Shown piece by piece: positions 1-7,198 of a stretch of DNA of 22,050 nt. The translations under genes were made by a program, and so were the position numbers. The stretch comes from a virus. The DNA lies in IMG/VR virus record IMGVR_UViG_3300025674_000457, positions 1-22,050 of that record. The stretch is one strand, 5' to 3'. Below the pieces are notes generated by a model, which was given only the letters and a program-made list of their open reading frames with translations, did not search any database and was not told where the DNA came from. How positions within the stretch are numbered: position 1 is the stretch's first letter; each line of letters begins with the position of its first letter.

Positions 1-36
1 GAATTCGTTAAAACCTTTAAAGCCTTCTAAAGCCAC
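1..36 (-). CDS. Start of a further late gene, cut by the window edge (GTG start)
   Basis: Reading leftward, a GTG codon at 36-34 opens a frame of 12 codons (MALEGFKGFNEF) with no stop before the window edge. A strong Shine-Dalgarno sequence, AGGAGG, lies at 46-41, four bases before the GTG and overlapping the end of the preceding gene, whose stop is at 47-45. The placement continues the tight head-to-tail packing seen across the window. The product is not identifiable from 12 residues. By position it is probably another internal virion or late protein. Confidence 0.6.
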   Translation of the reverse strand, partial: MALEGFKGFNEF

Positions 37-44
37 TAGACCTC

Positions 45-1487
45 CTATCCTCTAGTTGGAGGTATTACTAAATTAACTCCATATTTGGTATTGAAGCTAT
101 TTACATCATCTTGAGTTCTAATGTATGCAAATTCTTGTAGAGCTTCTTCACTATTTGATAATAAACTAACAACATCGTCAGTAATCTCTTGAGGTAATCT
201 ATCTCTTAATTCTTGATAACTTAATCTTTGTACTGGTTCACTGACTGTTTGAGAGCCACTACCTTCACCAATTTTTTCTACTGCCATTCCAACAGTATTG
301 TCGCTTGCTTGCATATCAGTGTCTTCTTCTTCTGAAACATCTCCACCGATTGCTTTCATAACTCTACCACCATATTTATAACCTAAAGATTCCTTAACAC
401 CCGGATAAATACTTTCAAATTCAGGCATTTTTATTAAAAACTCTAATTGAGTTTTTTGTTGTAATATTTCATCTACAATTTGTTCTTTTCTTTTTGGTTT
501 TGCAGTTTTTGATTCAATATTTAATCTAGCTATTCTATCTGCTACATTTTTTATTTCTCCTGCTGTCTGTGGAGATTTTAATATATTAACTCTAGCTTCA
601 GCTGAACCAGACATTAATTCTCTATATATTTGATCTGCTGTTTTATCTTTATATCCTGGTGTACCTACTAAACTATTTGCTCTCTCTTTGTAAAATCTAA
701 TAGTATCAGAATCTTGACCATATCTTGTCTCATACTTTTCTTTTTCTTTAGCAGCTTTGTATGCAGCAAGAGTAATTGCTTTATCTTCTTCTCTACGTTT
801 TCTAGCTATCGGTAATGAAAGTTCTCTAGCTTTATCTAATTTTGCAGCAATACCACCTGGTTCTTTTAATGCACCAGCTATAACTAAAGCTAATTCACCT
901 TTTGAATAATCTTCATCTTTTAATAATTTTCTTAACAATTCTGATTCTTTTACTACTTCGTCTTCAATATTAGAAGCTTTATAAGTTGGTTTATCTTTTT
1001 CACCTGTATCTTTGTTTTCATTATCGTTAGCAGCTTTATTTATCGCATCTATCGCAGCCTGATTTGCTTTTATATTTGCATCTTCAGTATCAAAACTACC
1101 TGTATCTACAGCCATTCCAGTATCACCTGAACCTGTACCTGTACCAGTTATATTAGCCGTGATTCCTGTTCCATAAGTCTTAGGACCAAAATTCATAAAA
1201 CCAAAACCAGTATTTGTTGAAAAGAAATTTTTAAATGGTGATTGATAATTAGGATCCGTGAACCTTGGTCCTAAAAAGAAACTAGGTTGATTTCTTATAT
1301 TTTCAATTCTTTGTTGATTTGCTAATTTAAAAGCTTCTATTTCTGATTGATCAGGTTGTCTAGGTAAACCAAAATTTGGAAAACCTGTTGCAGCTTTTAC
1401 TCTAGGTTCAACATGTGACATGATTCCTGTACCAGTGGTAGAACCACCCCTTTTAAACATAGGTCTTTTAAAAACGTTATATGCCAT
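45..1487 (-). CDS. Putative internal virion protein with Gly/Thr-rich stretch and GGRV motif
   Basis: This is a 480-residue protein that I do not recognise by name. The N-terminus is basic and glycine-rich, with a short GIM..PR element at about 21-29 that resembles one near the start of the 750-residue protein two genes upstream. Residues 104-128 form a Gly/Thr-rich low-complexity run. Residues 140-260 are charged and probably helical. A GGRV motif at 373-376 is followed by an acidic patch (EEEDTD, about 386-391). The start codon overlaps the stop of the upstream gene by one base (TAATG). Position among late genes after the tail nozzle suggests an internal or ejected virion protein; this is inference from context only. 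Confidence 0.6.
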   Translation of the reverse strand: MAYNVFKRPMFKRGGSTTGTGIMSHVEPRVKAATGFPNFGLPRQPDQSEIEAFKLANQQRIENIRNQPSFFLGPRFTDPNYQSPFKNFFSTNTGFGFMNFGPKTYGTGITANITGTGTGSGDTGMAVDTGSFDTEDANIKANQAAIDAINKAANDNENKDTGEKDKPTYKASNIEDEVVKESELLRKLLKDEDYSKGELALVIAGALKEPGGIAAKLDKARELSLPIARKRREEDKAITLAAYKAAKEKEKYETRYGQDSDTIRFYKERANSLVGTPGYKDKTADQIYRELMSGSAEARVNILKSPQTAGEIKNVADRIARLNIESKTAKPKRKEQIVDEILQQKTQLEFLIKMPEFESIYPGVKESLGYKYGGRVMKAIGGDVSEEEDTDMQASDNTVGMAVEKIGEGSGSQTVSEPVQRLSYQELRDRLPQEITDDVVSLLSNSEEALQEFAYIRTQDDVNSFNTKYGVNLVIPPTRG

Positions 1488-2371
1488 TATCTGCCTCCAA
1501 ATAAACTACCTAAACCATAGACAGTTGCTGCTCCTGATAAAGCTTGACTCAATGGTCCAACAGTTGCTGCTGCAGGTTGTTGTTGAGTTGTCATATATGG
1601 TTGAGGGTATCCTGACATTAATCCACCAATTGTAGAACCTAAGAATTGCATTCTTTGATAAGGTTCATAAGCTGATTCTCTTCCTCCAGCTGCTGCTGCA
1701 TCTAGAACTGCTTGTTGATAAGCTAAATCTGAAGTTCCTGCTGCACCTAACTGTTGAATATTAGATTGTACTAAACTCGGCTGTAATGAAGCAAGACCTG
1801 CTTGTTGAGCTTGAGCTTGAGCTGCCGCTTGTTGAGCTTGTGCAAATCCTTGTGATCTTAACTGTGCTTCTAATAAAGCTCTATCTTGTAAACTTTGTGC
1901 TGCAAATTCTCCTTCTGCAATTTGTCCTCTACCTTGACCAAATGCTCCTTGAGCAACTTGAGTTCCCATTAATTGTTGTCTTGCAATTTGTCTCTGTTTG
2001 TCAAATTCACCTAAAGAAGTATCAATCACTTCTTGTTGATAAGGTGACATAAATTGTTGATAAGCTTGTGGTCCAGAATATGCAGCTGCTTGTTGTAAGA
2101 ATGGTTGATAACCTGCAACACCAGTTCCTGCGCCAACTCCAGTCACCGCTCCTGTTGTTGGATCAAAAGTTAATGCTCCAAGTCCAGCTTGAGTTGCTGC
2201 CTGTTGTTGAGCCTGTTGTGTTAAAACATTTTGTCCTGCAACACTTGGAGCAAATGCACCGACATCAACTGGCTTTGCAGCAAGTTGTGATGCTAAATCT
2301 AAATACTTTTCACCAGCTGCTTCTAAATAGGGAGCCGGTCTTGATATTTGAGTTGTTGTTGATTCTGCCAT
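1487..2371 (-). CDS. Ala/Gln-rich putative internal (ejection) virion protein
   Basis: This 294-residue protein is dominated by Ala, Gln and Gly. An Ala/Gln repeat occupies about residues 168-195. A conserved-looking helical core (SPYQQEVIDTSLGEFDKQR, about 109-127) is followed by a QGAFGQGRGQ segment. Such Ala/Gln-rich helical proteins downstream of the tail nozzle in podoviruses are often internal core or ejection proteins (T7 gp14-like or P22 gp7-like roles), but no specific family signature is visible, so the role is inference. The start overlaps the previous stop by one base (TAATG), suggesting translational coupling. The C-terminus (YGLGSLFGGR) is glycine-rich. Confidence 0.6.
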   Translation of the reverse strand: MAESTTTQISRPAPYLEAAGEKYLDLASQLAAKPVDVGAFAPSVAGQNVLTQQAQQQAATQAGLGALTFDPTTGAVTGVGAGTGVAGYQPFLQQAAAYSGPQAYQQFMSPYQQEVIDTSLGEFDKQRQIARQQLMGTQVAQGAFGQGRGQIAEGEFAAQSLQDRALLEAQLRSQGFAQAQQAAAQAQAQQAGLASLQPSLVQSNIQQLGAAGTSDLAYQQAVLDAAAAGGRESAYEPYQRMQFLGSTIGGLMSGYPQPYMTTQQQPAAATVGPLSQALSGAATVYGLGSLFGGR

Positions 2372-4623
2372 TATACTACCTTATTTTCTAATTGTTTCAT
2401 TAATGCATACATTTTTTGTGCACCTTTATTTACACTTCCTCCACCTGCAGCTCTTACTGCATCAGCGGTAAATACAAATTCATTATTAGATAACATTGCA
2501 GGAATGTCATCTGCCTTTTCTTTTATACCAATTGGCGGCACAAATCCACCACTTTGTCTAAAATCCATCTCCTTGGTCCCTGCTTCATTCTGCCTGATTG
2601 GCACTTCAGAACCCATTGCATATTGAATTCTACCACCTTTTTTAAACCCAAAATCTCTTGAATCAATATCAGCTTGAATCTGTTTAGATACTTTTTTATC
2701 TTCTTCACTTTGATTGATTCCAGCGTCATCATAACCAAATATCCTATTTTCAATAGTTTTAATAAGATCTCTATCATCTCTACCAATAGATCTCTTTAAT
2801 CTTCTAAGTCTAGTCTCATCATCAGTTAAATTTTTTTCAGGTGCAAATCTTTCTAAGTAATATAACGGTTGAATAAATCTTGAAGCATCACCGCTTTCTT
2901 GAACAGTTTTTTTAGCAACATCATAAATACCACCAGCTACATCACCTATTGTTTCTCTAACAGGTTTAGTTAAATCGTATCCTGCTTTTGTTGCAGCAGC
3001 TATTAAACTTGCAGCTTCTTTTCCTGTTTTAGCTACTCCTCTAATAATATCAATTAATGGAGCTCTAACTGTATAACCTATTTTTACAATATCTCCTAAA
3101 GGATCACCCCCTAAATCTGCTTCCCATACATCATCAATAGATCCAGTGTATTTAAATGGTTTATATTCTCCAACTTTAAAATTTTGTAAACCATCTTTAC
3201 CAGGTCCATCTTTTAAACCAACTCTACCACCAGTAGCTTTCTTCTCTAATTTAATACTAGGAATACCAGACTCAGTCATTTCGTCTTTTAATTCTTGTAA
3301 TAAATATTCAAATGATTCAGGTTCTAACATACCTTTTGCTTCCATTAATCTTTTCATTCTACCTTCAAAAACCATTTCTTTTGGTTTAGGCATAGGTAAT
3401 ATTCTTTTTCTAGTTTTAGGTTCACCTAAAGGTTTACCTTCCATATCAGTTAACACTTGATCTTCTAATGGCATTTCATCAAAAGCTTTCATAGCTTCTG
3501 CTTTAGTAATTGGATTACCTTCTGGATCTCTGTAAATAACACCTGATTCATCATCTGTGTAAGAAATAAATTCTTCTGGAATATCTCCATTTGCTTTCAT
3601 TTTTCTTAATGAAATAATACCACCATCTTTTAATCCAAAAGATTCTGGAGTTAATATTTTTGAATAGTAATCTTTATATCTAGCTTTATCTGCTTCATAC
3701 ATTTCTTCAGTGTATTGATCTTCATCATCAACAAGTTCTGCTTCTTTAGCTAGTTTTCTAGCTTCTATATAAGTAGTAGCACCTGCAATCGTTGCACCTA
3801 CAGCTAGTTTATCAATTTGGTATTCGGTCTTACCATCTATAGTTACTGGTTTTGTGTAAATATCTTTTAATGCTTTACCACCAAGATCTGTAATCGCTTG
3901 AGTTCTTTCACCTAATGTTGCGTCAGGGCTAATAACTTTACTAAATAAATCTTTATAACCACCTACTACATTTCCCGATGATCTTTCTGCAAAAGTTTTA
4001 CCTGCCTCTAGAGACATCTGTTTACTTAACTGTGAGCTTGTTAATTTACTTGGATCTGTTTTATATAAGAAAGATTCAATGTCTCCACCTGGACCAACTA
4101 TTTCATCTAAACTTGCACCAACATTTGCTTGACCAACATTTGCTATATCTTGACCAGCTTTAAATGCTTCTGATCCAGGACCACCAAATAATTTATATTG
4201 ACCTAATTGTAATCCAGTTTGTGTTCCAATTGGTGAAGTAAATAAACTTCCAAGTCCTGACATAATACCACCAGAAAAATTAGCTCCCGCAAATGGATTA
4301 ATACCTTGTTGGAATCCTGCACCACCAATATATCTTCCAGCTTGACCTAATCCGTAATTAATTAATCCGGATTTAACTCCTGCACTAATACTTCCTGTTT
4401 GATCAAAAGTACCAATACCAGACATTGCTCCTGCAAGAAGAGGATTAAATGGAGCAACAAAAGGTGCTGCTTTAACTGCTATATCAGCAACTTCGTTAGG
4501 TATGATATTTCTAACAAATTTTTTAAGTTTACTTCCTAAACCAAATTTTTCTCTTGGGGCTAGGTTCATGATGCCTCCCCCTGCTCTTAATTGTCTATAC
4601 ATTTGCATTCTAGATATCGCCAT
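2371..4623 (-). CDS. Large putative internal/structural virion protein with conserved C-terminal IPAMLS motif
   Basis: This 750-residue protein has a basic, glycine-rich N-terminus (RAGGGIMN, 13-20) and a hydrophobic Gly/Ala-rich segment at about 45-145. An acidic central part lies at about 295-400. GG motifs recur: LKDGGII at 331-337, GGRV at 465-468 and GGRI at 663-666. The last 50 residues carry DDIPAMLSNNEFVFTADAVR (705-724) followed by AAGGGS, a C-terminal module I recall from many marine phage virion proteins of unknown role. Amphipathic stretches at 505-565 could insert into membranes. It follows the largest gap in the window and lacks a clear Shine-Dalgarno before its ATG. It is likely a virion internal or tail-associated protein; exact function unknown. 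Confidence 0.65.
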   Translation of the reverse strand: MAISRMQMYRQLRAGGGIMNLAPREKFGLGSKLKKFVRNIIPNEVADIAVKAAPFVAPFNPLLAGAMSGIGTFDQTGSISAGVKSGLINYGLGQAGRYIGGAGFQQGINPFAGANFSGGIMSGLGSLFTSPIGTQTGLQLGQYKLFGGPGSEAFKAGQDIANVGQANVGASLDEIVGPGGDIESFLYKTDPSKLTSSQLSKQMSLEAGKTFAERSSGNVVGGYKDLFSKVISPDATLGERTQAITDLGGKALKDIYTKPVTIDGKTEYQIDKLAVGATIAGATTYIEARKLAKEAELVDDEDQYTEEMYEADKARYKDYYSKILTPESFGLKDGGIISLRKMKANGDIPEEFISYTDDESGVIYRDPEGNPITKAEAMKAFDEMPLEDQVLTDMEGKPLGEPKTRKRILPMPKPKEMVFEGRMKRLMEAKGMLEPESFEYLLQELKDEMTESGIPSIKLEKKATGGRVGLKDGPGKDGLQNFKVGEYKPFKYTGSIDDVWEADLGGDPLGDIVKIGYTVRAPLIDIIRGVAKTGKEAASLIAAATKAGYDLTKPVRETIGDVAGGIYDVAKKTVQESGDASRFIQPLYYLERFAPEKNLTDDETRLRRLKRSIGRDDRDLIKTIENRIFGYDDAGINQSEEDKKVSKQIQADIDSRDFGFKKGGRIQYAMGSEVPIRQNEAGTKEMDFRQSGGFVPPIGIKEKADDIPAMLSNNEFVFTADAVRAAGGGSVNKGAQKMYALMKQLENKVV

Positions 4624-4638
4624 AGTTTAATAGTTTAT

Positions 4639-4704
4639 ATTATAATTTAGCAGGGAATGATACCTGGAATGTGTTAATTTACTAGCTTTTATTGAACTAG
4701 TCAA
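4639..4704 (-). promoter_or_regulatory. Possible promoter in the largest intergenic gap
   Basis: The 73-base gap before the 750-residue protein gene holds two sigma-70-like signals on the minus strand. TTGACT at 4704-4699 is followed after 17 bases by TAAATT at 4681-4676, a weak -35/-10 pair. Separately, a perfect TATAAT lies at 4644-4639 but lacks a recognisable -35 at standard spacing. A weak ACTAG/CTAGT inverted repeat (4681-4685 and 4697-4701) overlaps the first pair. In DNA this AT-rich such matches occur by chance, so the call rests mainly on this being the only sizeable gap. Confidence 0.25.
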
Positions 4705-5593
4705 TCTTTTTAGTAAAGCTTAAATCATCCATCAAACGACCTGTAAACTTATATTCACCTACATGGGTAATATAATCATCAACTAAAATATGGCATTTAC
4801 CATCTATTTCGGCCCATCTTTTACAGAAACCAAAATCCTCTCCATAATACCTTTTAGTCTCAGGTTCATGATAAGTATCAAAGAAATTATAGAAGTATTT
4901 TTTCTCTACCTGTTTACCATTGATAATGGTAGGTTGACTTATTTTTTTATCTGGAAAAGCTTTAATCATCTTTTCAAACACTTGTTTTTTAATCAGCATA
5001 CAGCCTGTTGGTGCATGAGATACTTCAGCTACACCATTTATAACTTGTATCTCACTTCTATCTTCTATTTTAACTGGCCAAGTAAAACCGTGATGAGACA
5101 TAGTTTTACCATCTTCAATATTTCTAGTTTTGGTTCTATGGGCTACTTTGTCCCAATCAATGTGCTTTAAAGGATAAGGAGCAGCTATTAATTCTTTATC
5201 AGCAACTACCATTTTCATTATAGTTTTGAATGAAAATTCAATATCCGAATCTATAAATAAAAAATGTGTATATGGTACTTTTTCACATTCTTCTAAAAAA
5301 TTAGATACTGATAGGTTTCGTCCTTGAGTAACTAATGAAGATTTCAATAATGAAAAAGAAACTAATATTCCTGACTGCATACACTCTTGTTGAAATTTTA
5401 ATAGTGATTGAGTGTAATGAATAGAACATTGATCATGTACTGGTGTGGCTACAAATATAACAGGTTTTTTATTAACTGCGTTATTTATAACTGGTTTATT
5501 TATCCAGATAGGTTTAGTTGGATCTTGCACGTTTGTATTTAACTCCTTTATAGTTTGATAAGTATCTTCATTTCCCCATACTTTGTCTTGCAT
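4697..5593 (-). CDS. Putative GT-A type glycosyltransferase
   Basis: This 298-residue protein has GT-A glycosyltransferase features. After an N-terminal extension, a core strand (KKPVIFVATPV, 42-52) starts the nucleotide-sugar fold. QGRNLSVSNFL (90-100) is followed by FLFIDSDIEF (111-120), whose DSD (115-117) fits the metal-binding DxD. Later come TGCMLIKK (196-203), GEDFGFCKRW (251-260) with a candidate catalytic acidic pair, and a His at 277 that could be a metal ligand. Family knowledge predicts transfer of a sugar from a nucleotide-sugar donor; donor and acceptor are unknown. It overlaps the upstream glycosyltransferase gene by 26 bases and has a GGAG ribosome binding site 7 bases before its ATG, so the two are likely co-translated. 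Confidence 0.75.
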   Translation of the reverse strand: MQDKVWGNEDTYQTIKELNTNVQDPTKPIWINKPVINNAVNKKPVIFVATPVHDQCSIHYTQSLLKFQQECMQSGILVSFSLLKSSLVTQGRNLSVSNFLEECEKVPYTHFLFIDSDIEFSFKTIMKMVVADKELIAAPYPLKHIDWDKVAHRTKTRNIEDGKTMSHHGFTWPVKIEDRSEIQVINGVAEVSHAPTGCMLIKKQVFEKMIKAFPDKKISQPTIINGKQVEKKYFYNFFDTYHEPETKRYYGEDFGFCKRWAEIDGKCHILVDDYITHVGEYKFTGRLMDDLSFTKKID

Positions 5594-6512
5594 CTAAAGC
5601 TCCTTGTAAAAATCTAGTCCAAGCATTACCTTGCTTATTCCAATTATAATATTGATTCACATAATCTATTTGAAATTGTAAATGTTTCTTAACACCTTCT
5701 GAATTTAATCTAGAAGCTGCTGCTTCAATAGCATATGCAAAATTATTTGCTAAATTTAAATAATTTTTTTGATACGGAATATAAGAACTAAATTCAGCAC
5801 AAGTTTCATATAAAGCTCCAAAGTTTGTGGTAATTATATAACAGCCTGCAGCCATTGCTTCTAATGCTGATATACAAAATGTTTCTTCCCATATATTTGG
5901 GTAAGCGAATATATGATATTTATGTAGATTTTCTTTTATATATTCATTAGGTTTATATCCTATGTAATTTACATTAGGTAATTGTTTTGCCTGTTCATAT
6001 AACTCTTGATAATGTTTATCATTAGCATCTTTAAAAGATTGACCATATACTTCAGTAGAAGAATAAACATCTAATTCGATATTAGGATTTTTAATATATT
6101 GCATAGTAGCTAACATAACATTTAATCCTCTCCATGGTGTTGGATGGAATATAAGTTTTATTTTATCTACTGGTTTATTTAAATCTCTAGAAGGTATATT
6201 ATCTACACCATTTTTTATAACTAAACATTTTTCAGTTGGTATATCAAATACCATTCTAAATTTTTCAAAATTCCAATGGCTATTAAATATATACCAATCA
6301 TATTTATGATGATTAGATTTATCTTTAAACCATGGTGCTAAATTACCTTGATCGTAAGAATTCTTTTGCCATAGAATATTCATTTTTGTTGGATGTAGTG
6401 GAATCTTTTCAGGTACGGATGTACATATTTGTACTTGATCCAATAACTTTGAATCAACATATTTTCTTAAATATTCAAACTGTAACTCGGTACCACCTCG
6501 TGGTGCTTGCAT
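5568..6512 (-). CDS. Glycosyltransferase, GT-B fold (GT4-like)
   Basis: This 314-residue protein looks like a GT4-type glycosyltransferase. The N-terminus enters directly at the glycine loop (RGGTE, 5-9). NGVD (101-104) precedes the second domain, IFHPTPWRGL (121-130) supplies a likely phosphate-contacting Arg at 128, and the EX7E motif is present as E210 and E218 within a TFCISALEAMAAG stretch. These features predict transfer of a sugar from a nucleotide-sugar donor with a GT-B fold. The protein is short for the family because there is little sequence before the glycine loop. It partners the overlapping GT-A gene downstream. The acceptor is unknown; a phage virion protein or host surface glycan are the obvious candidates. 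Confidence 0.85.
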   Translation of the reverse strand: MQAPRGGTELQFEYLRKYVDSKLLDQVQICTSVPEKIPLHPTKMNILWQKNSYDQGNLAPWFKDKSNHHKYDWYIFNSHWNFEKFRMVFDIPTEKCLVIKNGVDNIPSRDLNKPVDKIKLIFHPTPWRGLNVMLATMQYIKNPNIELDVYSSTEVYGQSFKDANDKHYQELYEQAKQLPNVNYIGYKPNEYIKENLHKYHIFAYPNIWEETFCISALEAMAAGCYIITTNFGALYETCAEFSSYIPYQKNYLNLANNFAYAIEAAASRLNSEGVKKHLQFQIDYVNQYYNWNKQGNAWTRFLQGALDARQSMGK

Positions 6513-6514
6513 AA

Positions 6515-6706
6515 TTACTTTCTTCCCATTACTTTCTGTAATAAGTCTAATCCTTTATTTGTTACTGTTACTATTGTATCAACAGCTAAATCATTTTCTT
6601 GATGAAACTTTAAAAATTCTTCTTTAGATTCATAAGTTTTATTTGTGGACTTACTTCTAAATGTGTGTGTTGTTTTAGTTTCTATTTTTACTGGTTCTTT
6701 ATCCAT
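6515..6706 (-). CDS. Small hypothetical protein
   Basis: This is a 63-residue, charged protein with no family I recognise. The segment THTFRSKSTNKTYESKEEFL (about 14-33) looks like a short beta-hairpin followed by a helix, and the C-terminal half is helical. The gene overlaps the end of the upstream gene by 8 bases and ends two bases before the glycosyltransferase start, so it belongs to the same unit. The coupled arrangement supports it as a real gene. Confidence 0.6.
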   Translation of the reverse strand: MDKEPVKIETKTTHTFRSKSTNKTYESKEEFLKFHQENDLAVDTIVTVTNKGLDLLQKVMGRK

Positions 6707-7034
6707 TCTCTTGCGATCTATCTATCATAAGATAGCTAACTTGTCCAGAGGCTTTGCCAGCAACACTTGCTTTTACTTTTAAAACATCTCCTGCTTCCAT
6801 ATTAATAACATCTATTGCAAAATTTTCTGTAGTTTTATTTAAAAGTTTATGGGCTATCTCTACATCAGAACCTCCTGATTTTTTTAGAATTACATCTATA
6901 TCAACATTGGTATTATCTATCACTGCAGTTTGCACTGCTTTTACAATAGCAATTGAGCTCGTGTTAATTGTTAACACCGTTGTTAAATTAGTTGTTGTTA
7001 AACTGAATGTTTCACTTTTATAAAAATTTGCCAT
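6699..7034 (-). CDS. Small beta-rich putative virion (decoration-like) protein
   Basis: This 111-residue protein has alternating Thr/Val/Ile strands throughout (FSLTTTNLTTVLTINTSSIA at 10-29, later VDIDVILKKS), no cysteines, and a predicted all-beta fold. Small proteins of this type, with a Thr-rich start leading into an 'IAIVKAVQ' strand, are common among phage structural genes, and a head or tail decoration role is plausible but unproven. The start overlaps the stop of the 54-residue gene upstream by one base (TAATG), and the gene follows the nozzle protein directly. Confidence 0.6.
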   Translation of the reverse strand: MANFYKSETFSLTTTNLTTVLTINTSSIAIVKAVQTAVIDNTNVDIDVILKKSGGSDVEIAHKLLNKTTENFAIDVINMEAGDVLKVKASVAGKASGQVSYLMIDRSQENG

Positions 7035-7198
7035 TAGCTAAAAAACCAGTTTTTACGATCTTCTTCATTTCGAAGATCTTGTTGATATCCAAAGTTAAGT
7101 TCATTTTTTAAAGTATCTAAACCATCTCGTAATTGCCTTTGGTTGGTTTCTTGATATTCAGGAGTTGGTTCAGGAATAATTGCAGTAATCTTTGCCAT
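7034..7198 (-). CDS. Very small hypothetical protein (54 aa) after the nozzle gene
   Basis: A 54-residue frame (starts MAKITAIIPEPTPEYQETNQ, ends DRKNWFFS) exactly fills the space between the nozzle gene and the 111-residue gene. Both of its ends use one-base TAATG overlaps: its ATG shares a base with the nozzle gene's TAA, and its own TAA shares a base with the next ATG. Leaving it out would create an unexplained 163-base hole in an otherwise gapless array. It is hydrophilic and probably helical. The function is unknown; position suggests a small tail-associated or scaffolding protein. Confidence 0.7.
   Translation of the reverse strand: MAKITAIIPEPTPEYQETNQRQLRDGLDTLKNELNFGYQQDLRNEEDRKNWFFS

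Noticed and set aside
1-6. The window begins with an EcoRI site (GAATTC), suggesting a cloning junction
   Set aside because: The reading frame of the partial gene runs through it normally, and other GAATTC sites occur inside genes (for example near 6359), so it is probably coincidental.
1790-1850. Short tandem DNA repeat built of CTTGTTGAGCTTG-like units
   Set aside because: It reflects the Gln-Ala-rich codons of the minus-strand protein and not an independent DNA repeat or array.
1420-2391. Plus-strand open frames (for example 1420-1635, 1786-2052, 2068-2391) opposite the Ala/Gln-rich gene
   Set aside because: They are leucine-rich antisense shadows of the Gln/Ala-rich minus-strand gene, without ribosome binding sites or recognisable domains.
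2523-2786. An 87-residue minus-strand frame inside the 750-residue gene
   Set aside because: It lies wholly within a longer, well supported gene in another frame and shows no domain or gene start signal.
4624-4696. A terminator in the largest intergenic gap
   Set aside because: Only a 5-base ACTAG/CTAGT stem with an 11-base loop and no following T run is present; this is too weak to call.
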